Below are positions 33,134 through 41,999 of a stretch of 64,000 nt of DNA, piece by piece. A model generated the notes under the pieces. It searched no databases. It was given only the letters and a program-made list of their open reading frames with translations, and was not told where the DNA came from. A program made the position numbers and the translations under genes. Position 1 is the stretch's first letter. Every line of letters starts with the position of its first letter. Source of the DNA: Enemella evansiae. GTDB taxonomy: Bacteria > Pseudomonadota > Alphaproteobacteria > Rhodobacterales > Rhodobacteraceae. The DNA is taken from assembly GCA_017255395.1 (NCBI GenBank), contig JAFKDC010000011.1, positions 1-64,000 of the forward strand. Direction: 5' to 3'.

Positions 33134-33541
33134 TCAAGCGAGGTGGGCCAGAACCTCGCGCCGGTGCGCGGCCCGGCGATGTTCAAACAGGTAGATACCC
33201 TGCCACCTGCCCAGCCCCAGCCGCCCGTCGATAACCGGGATCGACAGGGAGACCGGCAACAGAGCCGCCTTGATATGGGCCGGCATGTCGTCGGGCCCCT
33301 CGTAGGTGTGGGTGAGGTAGGCCATGGTCGGATCGTCCGAGGGCGGCACCAGACGCTCGAAAAAGGCGCGCAGATCGGACTGCACCTCGGGGTCCGCGTT
33401 CTCCTGGATCAGCAGGCTGGCCGAGGTGTGGCGGATGAAAAGCGTCAACAGACCCGAGCCTTCGACCCATTGCGCGACCTGGGGTGTGAACTCGTAGAGA
33501 CCCGCGCCGTTTGTCGCGATGGTAAACCGGGTCTGTTTCAA
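33134..33541 (-). CDS. yjbQ: YjbQ family (UPF0047) protein
   Basis: YjbQ-family proteins are small cytoplasmic enzymes; a secondary thiamine-phosphate synthase activity has been reported for the E. coli member. The 135-residue protein has the family pattern LLTLFIRHTSASLLIQENAD with conserved His38, DDMPAHIKAALLPVSLSIPV and RLGLGRWQGIYLFEHRRA. The start is a TTG at 33541 (read as Met), chosen because a perfect AGGAGG lies 7 bp before it and the encoded MKQTRFTIAT agrees with family starts; the upstream frame has no such signal. Confidence 0.9.
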   Translation of the reverse strand: MKQTRFTIATNGAGLYEFTPQVAQWVEGSGLLTLFIRHTSASLLIQENADPEVQSDLRAFFERLVPPSDDPTMAYLTHTYEGPDDMPAHIKAALLPVSLSIPVIDGRLGLGRWQGIYLFEHRRAAHRREVLAHLA

Positions 33542-33653
33542 GATTCGTCCTCCTGTCGGCGCCGTGCCTTGCCGTGATGGCATCGCAGAAGGGCCACCGC
33601 AACAGGCCCGTCACGCTGCTAAGCGGCGGTCAGAAGGGCAGCTGTGTGATAAA

Positions 33654-33690
33654 GGTCTGGCGGCCTGAGGTGGCAAAACGCCGCCAGACC
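33654..33690 (-). terminator. hairpin after the 79-aa gene
   Basis: Perfect 11-bp arms (GGTCTGGCGGC / GCCGCCAGACC) with a 15-base loop lie 20 bp past the stop of the minus-strand small gene and are followed by TTTAT on that strand. Confidence 0.65.
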
Positions 33691-33710
33691 AGGACGGCAC
33701 CCCCCCCCTG

Positions 33711-33950
33711 TTAGGTCTCATGGACCACGCAGACCGCCGTCGGCAAGGCAGCAGCGTCGACCTGTTGCAGATCAGCCTGCCCTGTCTGCGGCGCAAGAAC
33801 CTGCGCAAGGGTTTCGCGGCAGCGGTCGAGATCCTGCGGAGCCACTTCGATGGTGATGACCTCGGTTGCCCTTTCCCGGTCGGCCTGAAGCGCGGCAAGC
33901 GGCGCGGCGAACCCTATCACGGCGGCTAGGATGACGGCTGTGCGAACCAT
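33711..33950 (-). CDS. small secreted protein, 79 aa
   Basis: The 79-residue product has a signal peptide (VRTAVILAAVIGFAAPLAAL, residues 2-21) and a mature part of about 58 residues with two cysteines (DRCRETLAQ and ALPTAVCVVHET) that could pair in the periplasm. An AAGGGAG ribosome-binding site precedes the ATG. I do not recognise the family. It lies alone between yjbQ and rpoD with its own terminator. Confidence 0.65.
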   Translation of the reverse strand: MVRTAVILAAVIGFAAPLAALQADRERATEVITIEVAPQDLDRCRETLAQVLAPQTGQADLQQVDAAALPTAVCVVHET

Positions 33951-34136
33951 GGTATTGCTCCCTTCTGTTGAAGCAACACGTTGCGAGGGCAAAGGTTTCG
34001 CGAGGATTAAATCCGGCGGCCCGGTTGTGCCGTTCCGGCCCCTTGAAACCCATTCGCCACACCCGGACGCGCGCGCCCTGTCTTGAAACGGGAACGGCGC
34101 CGGGGGCGTCGAAATCGCGGACCGGCACCGCAAAGA

Positions 34137-34172
34137 AAGACCCCCGGAAGCCTGCGCTGCCGGGGGTCTTTT
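34137..34172 (-). terminator. rpoD terminator
   Basis: Eleven-bp perfect arms (AAGACCCCCGG / CCGGGGGTCTT) with a 12-base loop begin 20 bp after the rpoD stop; the minus-strand RNA continues with UUUCUUU. Confidence 0.85.
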
Positions 34173-34191
34173 GGGTTCGGGGTAACCGGTC

Positions 34192-36192
34192 TTACTGGTC
34201 GAGGAAGCTGCGCAGCTTGCGCGACCGCGAGGGGTGCTTCAGCTTGCGCAGGGCCTTCGCCTCGATCTGGCGGATGCGTTCCCGCGTGACGCTGAACTGC
34301 TGGCCCACCTCTTCCAGCGTGTGGTCGGTGTTCATGCCGATGCCGAAACGCATCCGCAGAACCCTTTCCTCGCGCGGGGTCAGCGACGACAGCACGCGGG
34401 TCGTGGTTTCCTTCAGGTTTTCCTGAATGGCGGAATCCAGCGGCAGGATCGCGTTCTTGTCCTCGATGAAATCGCCCAGCTGGCTGTCTTCCTCGTCGCC
34501 AATGGGCGTCTCGAGAGAGATCGGCTCCTTGGCGATCTTCATCACCTTGCGGACCTTTTCCAGCGGCATCTGCAGCTTTTCCGCCAGCTCTTCCGGCGTC
34601 GGCTCGCGGCCGATCTCGTGCAGCATCTGGCGGCCCGTGCGGACCAGCTTGTTGATTGTCTCGATCATGTGCACCGGGATACGGATGGTGCGCGCCTGAT
34701 CGGCAATGGACCGGGTGATGGCCTGACGAATCCACCAGGTCGCATAGGTCGAGAACTTGTAGCCGCGGCGGTATTCGAACTTGTCGACGGCCTTCATCAG
34801 GCCAATGTTGCCTTCCTGAATGAGGTCGAGGAACTGCAGGCCACGGTTCGTGTACTTCTTGGCGATGGAGATCACGAGGCGCAGGTTGGCCTCGACCATT
34901 TCCTTCTTGGCCTGCCGGGCTTCCTTCTCGCCCTTCTGGACCTGCCCGACGATGCGGCGGAATTCCGAGATGTCGAGACCGACGTACTGGCCCACCTGCG
35001 CCATGTCGGCGCGCAGATCCTCGACCTTGTCCGAGGAGCGTTCGATGAACATCTGCCAGCCCCGGCCCGGCTTTTCGGCCATACGCTCCAGCCAGTTGGG
35101 GTCAAGCTCGTGGTTGCGGTACTCGTCGACGAATTCCTTGCGGTTGATGCGGGCCTGGTCGGCCAGCTTCACCATGGCGGAGTCGATGGACATGATGCGC
35201 TTGTTGATGCCGTACAGCTGGTCGATCAGCGCCTCGATGCGGTTGTTGTGCAGGTGCAGGCCGTTCACCAGTTCGACGATCTCGGACCGCAGCTTCTGGT
35301 ACATCGCCTCGTCGGTCGCGTCGAAGGAGCCGTCCTCGTTCAGGGTCGCGCTGATGCGCGAATCCTGCATCTCGGCCAGACCTTCGTAATCGCGGGCGAT
35401 GCGGTCGAGCGTTTCCAGCACGCGCGGCTTCAGCGCGGCTTCCATCGCGGCAAGCGACATGTTGGCCTGCTCGTCGTCGTCATCGTCGTCGTCGTTGCGG
35501 ATCGGGTTGCCGTCGGCGTCCAACTCCTGCTGGCCCTGTTCGCTGCCCTCGGCGGGCTTGGCGGCGGGCGCGACAGTACCGGCGGCGACCACCGGCTCGT
35601 CAAGCTCGCCGTCCTCGCCCATCTGGTTGCCGAAGGTGGTTTCAAGGTCGATCACGTCGCGAAGAAGAATGTCCTCGGACAGAAGTTCATCGCGCCAGAT
35701 CGTGATGGCCTGGAAGGTCAGCGGGCTTTCGCAGAGCCCGAGGATCATGGTGTTGCGACCGGCCTCGATCCGCTTGGCGATGGCGATTTCGCCTTCGCGG
35801 CTGAGCAGCTCGACAGAGCCCATCTCGCGCAGGTACATGCGCACCGGATCGTCGGTGCGGTCCAGCTTTTCGGTCTGGCCGGACCCCAGCGCGACCTCAC
35901 CCGCCTTCTTCGTCTCGACGAGGTCGGTGGCACCCTTGTTGTCGTCGTCCTCGGCCTCTTCCTCTTCGGTGACCTGGATGCCCATTTCCGAAAGCATCGA
36001 CATCACGTCCTCGATCTGGTCGGACGAGACCTGATCCGGCGGAAGCACCTGGTTCAGCTGATCGTAGGTGATGTAGCCGCGTTCCCGCGCCTCTGCGATC
36101 ATCTTCTTGACCGCCGCCTGGCTCATGTCGAGGCTGACGTCGTCGTCCTGAACATTATCGGGCTTGGCGTCTTCGTTGTCCTTGGCTGCCAT
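34192..36192 (-). CDS. rpoD: RNA polymerase primary sigma factor RpoD
   Basis: RpoD is the housekeeping sigma-70. The 666-residue protein has region 1.1 at the N-terminus ([21 protein letters not shown]), region 1.2 with [21 protein letters not shown], a long acidic non-conserved region (with a run of Asp near residue 230), region 2 ([40 protein letters not shown]), region 3 ([15 protein letters not shown]) and region 4 ([20 protein letters not shown], residues near 635-655). The start at 36192 is the MAAKDNED Met, preceded by GGAGAGC. It is followed upstream by dnaG on the same strand, the classic dnaG-rpoD order. Confidence 0.98.
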   Translation of the reverse strand: MAAKDNEDAKPDNVQDDDVSLDMSQAAVKKMIAEARERGYITYDQLNQVLPPDQVSSDQIEDVMSMLSEMGIQVTEEEEAEDDDNKGATDLVETKKAGEVALGSGQTEKLDRTDDPVRMYLREMGSVELLSREGEIAIAKRIEAGRNTMILGLCESPLTFQAITIWRDELLSEDILLRDVIDLETTFGNQMGEDGELDEPVVAAGTVAPAAKPAEGSEQGQQELDADGNPIRNDDDDDDDEQANMSLAAMEAALKPRVLETLDRIARDYEGLAEMQDSRISATLNEDGSFDATDEAMYQKLRSEIVELVNGLHLHNNRIEALIDQLYGINKRIMSIDSAMVKLADQARINRKEFVDEYRNHELDPNWLERMAEKPGRGWQMFIERSSDKVEDLRADMAQVGQYVGLDISEFRRIVGQVQKGEKEARQAKKEMVEANLRLVISIAKKYTNRGLQFLDLIQEGNIGLMKAVDKFEYRRGYKFSTYATWWIRQAITRSIADQARTIRIPVHMIETINKLVRTGRQMLHEIGREPTPEELAEKLQMPLEKVRKVMKIAKEPISLETPIGDEEDSQLGDFIEDKNAILPLDSAIQENLKETTTRVLSSLTPREERVLRMRFGIGMNTDHTLEEVGQQFSVTRERIRQIEAKALRKLKHPSRSRKLRSFLDQ

Positions 36193-36236
36193 GCGGCTCT
36201 CCTGATTCGGGATAGCGGGCGATTCGAATTGATCCG

Positions 36237-36256
36237 ACTCAATAGCGTGATTGAGT
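36237..36256 (-). promoter_or_regulatory. inverted repeat in the rpoD leader
   Basis: ACTCAAT-N6-ATTGAGT, perfect 7-bp arms, 45 bp upstream of the rpoD start in the dnaG-rpoD gap. It could be a regulator site or leader hairpin; no known motif is matched. Confidence 0.35.
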
Positions 36257-36310
36257 GATTCGCACACCCGTTCAACCCGTTTTCTTTACCTGTTCGTCAC
36301 CGTGAAGACG

Positions 36311-38278
36311 CTATTTGCGCCCTTTCTCGAACTTGATGGACGCGAAAAGCGAATCACGACGCTTCAGCTCGTCCCTATCCAGATGCGCCCCGTTGGGGGC
36401 GACCTCGTATTCTCCGCTGCCCTCGTCGTTCAGCTTGCCCGCGCGGGCGCGGGCGATAGAGGCTTCGCGCAGGCGCCAGGTCAGCGCCTCGTCGGCGAGA
36501 TCCTCCAGATCCTCCTCGGCTTCTTTCAGCTCCGCCTGCCAGCCGCGCCGCGCTTCCAGCTTGGCCAGTTCCTCGGCCACGGTCAGACGCGCGGTCTCGG
36601 CGTTGCCGGGCGCACGGATGCAGGGGATTACAGCCACATGGCGTGCCCCCAGAAGGGTTTCAAGCCCCCCCGGTCCGATTGCCTCTATCGCGGCGTCATT
36701 CATGCGATCGGGATCGGCGGCGGCGCGCAGGATGGCGTCGCGCAGGGCGGCATGGTCGGGATCGCTGCAGGGCATGTCTTCGAGCTGATGCTCGAACTCC
36801 AGCGCGATGCCGGGCGCAGAGAGCACAGCGGCCAGGATCACCGCCTCGCGCAGCCGCTGTTCGGCGGCCTCGTCGCCGGTGGCGAGGAACGACGCCTTGG
36901 CGGTCGGGCTGGGCGGTTGCGGCGGCGGAGGCGCCCCCCAGACGCGTTTCTGGAACGGTCGGCCCTGCCCGCCGCCCTGCTGCTGCGGCCGCCGCGCGCG
37001 GAACAGTTGCCAGCGCAACTCCTTGATTTCCTCGCCGTAATGGCGCCGCAGGCCGGGGTCCTTGATCTGTGCGATGCGGGCGCGCAGCGACTTGTCCAGC
37101 GCCGCCTTGCGTTCGGGGCTGTCGAAGACCTTGCCCTCGGTCTCTTGCCGCCAGAGCAGCGCGACCATGGGCATGGCCTCGTCCAGCACCTTGGCCACGG
37201 CCTCGGGCCCCTCGGAGCGCAGCAGGTCGTCCGGGTCCTTGCCCTCGGGCATCACGGCAAAACGCAGGCTCTGGCCCGCCTCCATCAGCGGCAGGGCAAG
37301 GTCGATGACCCGGTAGGCGGCGCGCAGGCCCGCCTTGTCGCCGTCCAGCGCGATCACCGGCTCGTCGGACATGCGCCACATCAGGTGAAGCTGCGCTTCG
37401 GTCACGGCCGTGCCCAGGGGCGCCACGGAAGAGGCGAAGCCCGCTTCGGATAGCGCGATCACGTCCATGTAGCCCTCGGCCACGATCAGCCGCCCGCCGC
37501 GTCCACAGGCCTCGCGCGCGGGCGCCATGTTGTAGAGGTTGCGAGACTTGTCGAACAGCAGGGTTTCCGGCGAGTTCAGATATTTGGCATTGTCGTTCGG
37601 GTCCATCGCCCGCCCGCCGAAGGCGATGGCGCGGCGCCGCCCGTCGCGGATCGGGAACATGATGCGGTTGCGGAAGACATCGTAGGGCGCGCGGCCCTTG
37701 TCGGATTTCTTGACCAACCCGGCAGCCAGCAACAGGTCCAGCGACACGCCCTTGCCGACCATGTGTTCACGCAGGCTTTCCCAGCCCGGCGGGGCAAAGC
37801 CGATCTCGAAACGGTCCAGCGCGGCCGCGTCCAGCCCCCGGCGGGCAAGATAGGCGCGGGCCTCTTCGGCGGCGCGGGTCTTCAGTTGCAGGCGGTAGAA
37901 CTGCACCGCCTGCTCCATCACCTCGGCCAGCTGGGTCCGCTCGTCGGCCTTTTCCTGCGCCTTGGGATCGCGGGCGGGCATCTCCATCCCGGCCTCCTGA
38001 GCGAGGATCTCGACGGCTTCCATGAAGCCCACGTTCTCTGTCTCGCGCACGAAAGAGATGGCGTCGCCCTTGGCGTGGCAGCCGAAGCAATAGTAATAGC
38101 CCTTGCGGTCATCCACATGAAAAGACGCGGTTTTCTCGTGGTGGAAGGGACAGGGAGCCCATAGATCTCCCTTGCCGGGATTGGACTTGCGCTTGTCCCA
38201 CAACAGCTTGCGCCCGGCCACGTGGGACAGGCTTGTGCGGTTGCGCAGTTCATCCAGAAATCCGGGTGGGAGACTCAT
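36311..38278 (-). CDS. dnaG: DNA primase DnaG
   Basis: DnaG makes RNA primers for DNA replication. The 655-residue protein has the N-terminal zinc-binding CHC2 domain (Cys43, His46, Cys64, Cys67 in APCPFHHEKTASF and YYYCFGCHAKGD), a TOPRIM catalytic core (LIVAEGYMDVIALSEAGF; VIALDGDKAGLRAAYR; GKDPDDLLR) and a C-terminal helicase-binding region. A proline-rich stretch (APPPPQPPSPTAK) separates the core from the C-terminal domain. Normal family length. It lies directly upstream of rpoD on the minus strand. Confidence 0.97.
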   Translation of the reverse strand: MSLPPGFLDELRNRTSLSHVAGRKLLWDKRKSNPGKGDLWAPCPFHHEKTASFHVDDRKGYYYCFGCHAKGDAISFVRETENVGFMEAVEILAQEAGMEMPARDPKAQEKADERTQLAEVMEQAVQFYRLQLKTRAAEEARAYLARRGLDAAALDRFEIGFAPPGWESLREHMVGKGVSLDLLLAAGLVKKSDKGRAPYDVFRNRIMFPIRDGRRRAIAFGGRAMDPNDNAKYLNSPETLLFDKSRNLYNMAPAREACGRGGRLIVAEGYMDVIALSEAGFASSVAPLGTAVTEAQLHLMWRMSDEPVIALDGDKAGLRAAYRVIDLALPLMEAGQSLRFAVMPEGKDPDDLLRSEGPEAVAKVLDEAMPMVALLWRQETEGKVFDSPERKAALDKSLRARIAQIKDPGLRRHYGEEIKELRWQLFRARRPQQQGGGQGRPFQKRVWGAPPPPQPPSPTAKASFLATGDEAAEQRLREAVILAAVLSAPGIALEFEHQLEDMPCSDPDHAALRDAILRAAADPDRMNDAAIEAIGPGGLETLLGARHVAVIPCIRAPGNAETARLTVAEELAKLEARRGWQAELKEAEEDLEDLADEALTWRLREASIARARAGKLNDEGSGEYEVAPNGAHLDRDELKRRDSLFASIKFEKGRK

Positions 38279-38330
38279 GCCCCCTAGTATGGTCCGATGG
38301 GGTCCCGTGTCCAGCCGGGGCCGGACCGGA

Positions 38331-38600
38331 TCAGAGCGCCTCGCACTGCGTTTTCCAGGCCTCGCCGACCGCCGGGGTCAGCTGCTCCGGCGGCAGCGCA
38401 TAGACCCACGCGGCCAGCTGGTCGCCCACGCCCTTGCCCAGTTCCGCGACAAGGATCTTGCTGGCCTCTGCTTCGGAAGTCCCGGCAACGCGCCCGTCGA
38501 CGGCCTGCATGACCACCGCGGCGGCACGGTCGCAGTCGTAGTCTTCGGCAAGCACGGGTGTGGCGGCCAGCAGCAGGGCGGCGGTGAGGAATCGGGACAT
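38331..38600 (-). CDS. small secreted hypothetical protein, 89 aa
   Basis: An 89-residue protein with a signal peptide (SRFLTAALLLAATPVLAE, cut after VLA) and two cysteines (DYDCDRAAAVV and KTQCEAL) that could form a disulfide. The mature part is mostly helical-looking (VMQAVDGRVAG; ASKILVAELGKGVGDQLAAW). I do not recognise the family. It lies just upstream of dnaG, transcribed the same way, with 52 bp between them; it is probably a separate short gene. Confidence 0.7.
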   Translation of the reverse strand: MSRFLTAALLLAATPVLAEDYDCDRAAAVVMQAVDGRVAGTSEAEASKILVAELGKGVGDQLAAWVYALPPEQLTPAVGEAWKTQCEAL

Positions 38601-38720
38601 ATCGGTACTCCGGAAACAGACCCCGGTGATCTAGTGCCCGGCCTGCCACGCTGCAACACCCGCGGCGGCATCGGCGAATTCATGCACAAAGCCATACGCC
38701 CAGAGCCCGCCCCGAACGGA

Positions 38721-38748
38721 AAACAGGGCCAGTCAACCGGCCCTGTTT
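38721..38748 (-). terminator. terminator of the minus-strand TadG/TadE module
   Basis: Perfect 10-bp arms (AAACAGGGCC / GGCCCTGTTT) with an 8-base loop, 52 bp after the last TadE-type stop, followed by TTTCC on the minus strand. Confidence 0.75.
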
Positions 38749-38799
38749 CGCGGGATCACGGTCCCGATGCGTCACCCGGCGGCGCGGTCGGAAGACGGC

Positions 38800-39354
38800 T
38801 CAGTCCTGCCAGACGATCTTCGGCGCAAAGCGCGGGCGGGTGAAGCCGAAGTTGTAGAACAGCCGCGTCTCGTTCAGCCCGGGTACGGCGAAGGGCGGGT
38901 TGTACTCGGTCTCCGTCTCCACGACGATCACGCGCTCATTGTGCAACATGTTCGGCAGCTTGGTATAAACGTCCGCGAGCTCCCGGTTCCCGAGCGCGTC
39001 GAAGGCACCGCGTGTCTTGGACCATTCCGAGACATACTTGTCCTCGGTCTCGTTGTAGCGCACCAGCGTCACGCGCAGCGAATAGGGGCCATCGGAGCGG
39101 GTCAGAAACTCCATCACCTCGACCATGCCATCGAGGTAGCCGTAGTCGATCGGATCGGTCTCGCGCGACAGGGCGTCCGAGATCGTGTAGGCCGCCTTGA
39201 CGTTCAGGCTTTTGTACCGGAACGCGTCGTGCAGCGAGAAGGTGGCGGCCAGCACGGACAGCAGAAGCGGAACCCAAAGTACGGTCTCGACGGCGATGGT
39301 GCCGTCCTCGCGGCGGGCGAACCGGCCCAGACGGGATGAAATCACTCGCAGCAT
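38800..39354 (-). CDS. TadE-like pilus/surface protein, type b (minus module)
   Basis: A 184-residue protein of the TadE type: a short basic leader (SSRLGRFARREDGTIAVETV) followed by one hydrophobic helix (LWVPLLLSVLAATF) and a C-terminal periplasmic domain. The Glu in the hydrophobic start (ETVLW) is the position conserved in TadE-like pseudopilins. It is paralogous to the product at 48497-49072 (shared ends: PRFAPKIVW here, PRYAPQLVW there). It is last in the minus-strand TadG1-TadEa-TadEb module. Confidence 0.85.
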   Translation of the reverse strand: MLRVISSRLGRFARREDGTIAVETVLWVPLLLSVLAATFSLHDAFRYKSLNVKAAYTISDALSRETDPIDYGYLDGMVEVMEFLTRSDGPYSLRVTLVRYNETEDKYVSEWSKTRGAFDALGNRELADVYTKLPNMLHNERVIVVETETEYNPPFAVPGLNETRLFYNFGFTRPRFAPKIVWQD

Positions 39355-39360
39355 GTCACG

Positions 39361-39894
39361 TTACCTCGGTTCCTGGACGAAAGCGGAGTTCACGATCAAC
39401 TGCGAATATCCGTTCTCGTCCTTGGTGAGCGCCTTGCCGAGGGCAGTGGTCGGCAGGATCGGCTTGAACTTCAGGCAGGCGCGGATGAGCATCAGCTCGT
39501 TGTCCTGCCCGGCTTGGAAGGTGCGCACAGGGCGCGGCGTCTCTTCGGCATTCTGGCAGTCGGCGTCATGCGGCAGGACTTCGAAGTTGCGGGGATCGAC
39601 CTGACGCATCTCCAGCCGAAGGTTGGATTCGCAGTCTCCCATCACCGCCTCGGCACAGATCACCGCCTTCACCTCGCTGTAGGCGGGGATATGCCCGGTC
39701 GAGAGGCGGATTTCCCGCGTCGCAAGGTCGACGCCGCGTTCCAGCATGGTGTGGCGCAGGTTCAGGACCGCGATCTCGATTCCGGCGGCGAGGATCAGGA
39801 AGAAGACCGTGAAGTAGAAGGCGAATTCCACGGTGGCGTTGCCGTCTTCCTCGCGGCGGAACCGCGTGACGTACTGGGTCAGTCGGGACATCAT
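39361..39894 (-). CDS. TadE/TadG-like surface protein, type a (minus module)
   Basis: A 177-residue TadE-type protein: RFRREEDGNATVEFAFYFTV leads into one membrane helix (FFLILAAGIEIAVLNL), then a periplasmic domain with four cysteines (AVICAEAVMGDC; DADCQ; RACLKF). The GNATVEF motif is the TadE family signature with the conserved Glu. It overlaps the TadG1 stop by 4 bp (ATGA) and is paralogous to 47952-48485. The two-cysteine spacing CAEAVMGDC corresponds to CRRTSVLPGC in the paralogue. Confidence 0.87.
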   Translation of the reverse strand: MMSRLTQYVTRFRREEDGNATVEFAFYFTVFFLILAAGIEIAVLNLRHTMLERGVDLATREIRLSTGHIPAYSEVKAVICAEAVMGDCESNLRLEMRQVDPRNFEVLPHDADCQNAEETPRPVRTFQAGQDNELMLIRACLKFKPILPTTALGKALTKDENGYSQLIVNSAFVQEPR

Positions 39895-41846
39895 TGGATC
39901 AACCTCAGGTTATTGATCTGGCGAGCGACAGTGTCGAATGCGTCTGAAATCTCGGAACCATTGACCCGGAAAAAGTGGCTGTCGGAGGACGCACACCGGC
40001 GCATGTCTTCCGCCCCCGCGTTGTTGGTTTCGAAGGCAATGGTGAACACCGTGACACCCCGTTCCTTCGCCAGCGCACATTGCTTCTGAAGGTTGGAGAC
40101 ATTGGTCGACTTGGGGGACATCATGTAGTAGCTTCCGCTCCCCTGCGTCTGCAGGGCAACCTCACCGTTGATCGAGGCCTTGGGGTCGTTCGGGCGATAC
40201 TGCTCGGTGGTTTCCCCATCCGTCATCAGCACGACGTATTTTTCCGTCTCCTGGTCGTGCCAGTCGATCGGGCGCCCTTCGAAGCTGGGATCGACAAGCC
40301 CGTTCGCGATCAGATGGCTCAGCTCGTCGCGGTTCTCGGGATCGAGCAGCGCCAGGGCGTATTTCATGCCGTACTGAAGTCCGGTGCCGTCATGCATGCG
40401 CATCTGTCCGATGAAGTCGACGAGGTGCTGGCGGTCCGAGGAATAATATTGCACCGCGGTATCCTCTCCGGGGCACCAGCCCCAATCCATGACTTCCTGA
40501 TCGTAGGGCCAGAAGTTGAAGTGCGGGATGTAGTCGTCGGACAAGGGCATCTGGGTCGTGTCGAACTCGTCGGCGTAGATTTCGATGCAGGAGGACGGCA
40601 TGTTGACGTTCTGCTTCTTCTTCTGCTGCCCCGGCGGGACATCGGGATCGTCCGACTGGTAGTCGGGATCGGCGGCATCCTCGGTGCCGGGGTTCGGCTC
40701 TTCGTAGAGCCCGTTCCAGTGCGTGAAGTCGACCTGGCCGTAGCTGTAGGTGTTGCCGGGGATCCTGCCCTTGTTCTTGGTCGGACCAAGATCCGCTTCG
40801 GGACCGTTTTCGTCCCCCTTGACCTGAAAGTAGAGCGTCTTCTGCTTGCCACCCTTGATCGAAGCGCCGAGGAACTGGTCCTTGTCGGACAGGTCGCTGT
40901 CCCGCGAGATCAGGAAGGGTACGGCGCCAAGGAAATCGTCGGCGTCGCGCGAGGCGCTGTCCGGGAAATCCTCGATCTTATGCGCGACGTCGTAGATGCC
41001 GTCGTCGTCGGTATCGAAGTACCAGACGATGTTGGAAATCGCCTGCTCCCAGGGGGTGAACTTGCCGCCCGGGATCGGGTCGTTGCCGGGGGTCGCCGTC
41101 TCGGTCGAGCCATCCGTGCACGACGGATCGGCCTGCCCCTCGTCGTAGTTCTCGGCGTTGTTGTTACACAGGGAACCGCCGGGCGCATCCTGATCGCCGT
41201 TGCCCCAGCCGTTGTTCTCGTTAATCTTCGGACGCTCGCCGCGGAAGTAGTCGAACAGGATGTCGCCGGGGTTCACCGAGCCCGCGAAAGGCACCAAGTT
41301 CAACGTCGTGACGCCGTTGCTTTCTTCCGACATCACCTTTTCCACAAAGGCCTGCGCCGCGGGGCGCATGTTGTCCATGCGCCCGTTGTTGCGCATCGAG
41401 CCCGAGATATCGAGCACCAGAGAAATCTCGACGTTGGCGATCTTCTCTTCCGCAACCGCGAAGGCGGGTGCCGTCAGGGCGTCGATGCCCGACATCTGAA
41501 GAAACAGGGTGCCCATGTCGGCCTTGCCCGAGGCCTCGACCGTCCGGAAGTTCAACCCGCTGTCCGTCGAGATGCTGGCAACCACATCGCCGAGGCCCGC
41601 CTTGGTCATGTAATCGTTGACCACGTCTTCGGGGGTCTGCTTCTGATCGAGGTCCGCCGCCGCAAGAACGGCACGGTCCATGGTGGTCTGCATGGTGGCC
41701 CTGACCGCTTCAAATCGCATGAGGTCCACCGAAGCCCCGGTGATCCCGATGATCAGCACCAGCATGAAGATCGAGAAGACGGTGATGTTCCCCGCTTCGT
41801 CGCGAATGAAGCCCCACTGCGCCCAGCGTCCACTTGTATCGGCCAT
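39891..41846 (-). CDS. TadG-like von Willebrand A surface protein 1
   Basis: A 651-residue protein with an N-terminal TadG-type membrane helix (residues about 21-42: NITVFSIFMLVLIIGITGAS, then VDLMRFEAVRATMQTTMDRAV), and a large vWA domain that begins with the metal-adhesion motif DISGS (146-150) and continues to the end (VLMTDGETTEQY as the second MIDAS piece). A long insert (about 200-460) carries NNGWGNGDQDAPGGSLCNNN and a calcium-loop-like FDTDDDGIYD (277-286), as in thrombospondin type 3 repeats. It is a close paralogue of the next gene upstream (42000-43886). A GGAGAGC ribosome-binding site precedes the ATG. Confidence 0.9.
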   Translation of the reverse strand: MADTSGRWAQWGFIRDEAGNITVFSIFMLVLIIGITGASVDLMRFEAVRATMQTTMDRAVLAAADLDQKQTPEDVVNDYMTKAGLGDVVASISTDSGLNFRTVEASGKADMGTLFLQMSGIDALTAPAFAVAEEKIANVEISLVLDISGSMRNNGRMDNMRPAAQAFVEKVMSEESNGVTTLNLVPFAGSVNPGDILFDYFRGERPKINENNGWGNGDQDAPGGSLCNNNAENYDEGQADPSCTDGSTETATPGNDPIPGGKFTPWEQAISNIVWYFDTDDDGIYDVAHKIEDFPDSASRDADDFLGAVPFLISRDSDLSDKDQFLGASIKGGKQKTLYFQVKGDENGPEADLGPTKNKGRIPGNTYSYGQVDFTHWNGLYEEPNPGTEDAADPDYQSDDPDVPPGQQKKKQNVNMPSSCIEIYADEFDTTQMPLSDDYIPHFNFWPYDQEVMDWGWCPGEDTAVQYYSSDRQHLVDFIGQMRMHDGTGLQYGMKYALALLDPENRDELSHLIANGLVDPSFEGRPIDWHDQETEKYVVLMTDGETTEQYRPNDPKASINGEVALQTQGSGSYYMMSPKSTNVSNLQKQCALAKERGVTVFTIAFETNNAGAEDMRRCASSDSHFFRVNGSEISDAFDTVARQINNLRLIQ

Positions 41847-41889
41847 GTCTTGCTCTCCGAAACGCGACGGTCCCGCCGCCAACCAGAGA

Positions 41890-41897
41890 ATGGTTAA
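41890..41897 (-). promoter_or_regulatory. possible CtrA half site upstream of TadG1
   Basis: The minus strand reads TTAACCAT, the CtrA half-site sequence, 44 bp before the TadG1 start codon. Only one half is present, so this is weak. Confidence 0.3.
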
Positions 41898-41999
41898 TGG
41901 GGCATTTGGGCAGGATTGAGCGGAAATCCGCGGATAAATAAGGCGATTTGATGGACGAGGCCCTCGCGCCGGTCTCGACGGGATGGACGGCTGCCCCGG

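Noticed and set aside
34234-36258. 674-codon open frame antisense to rpoD
   Set aside because: Shadow of the rpoD codon pattern; no protein family features.
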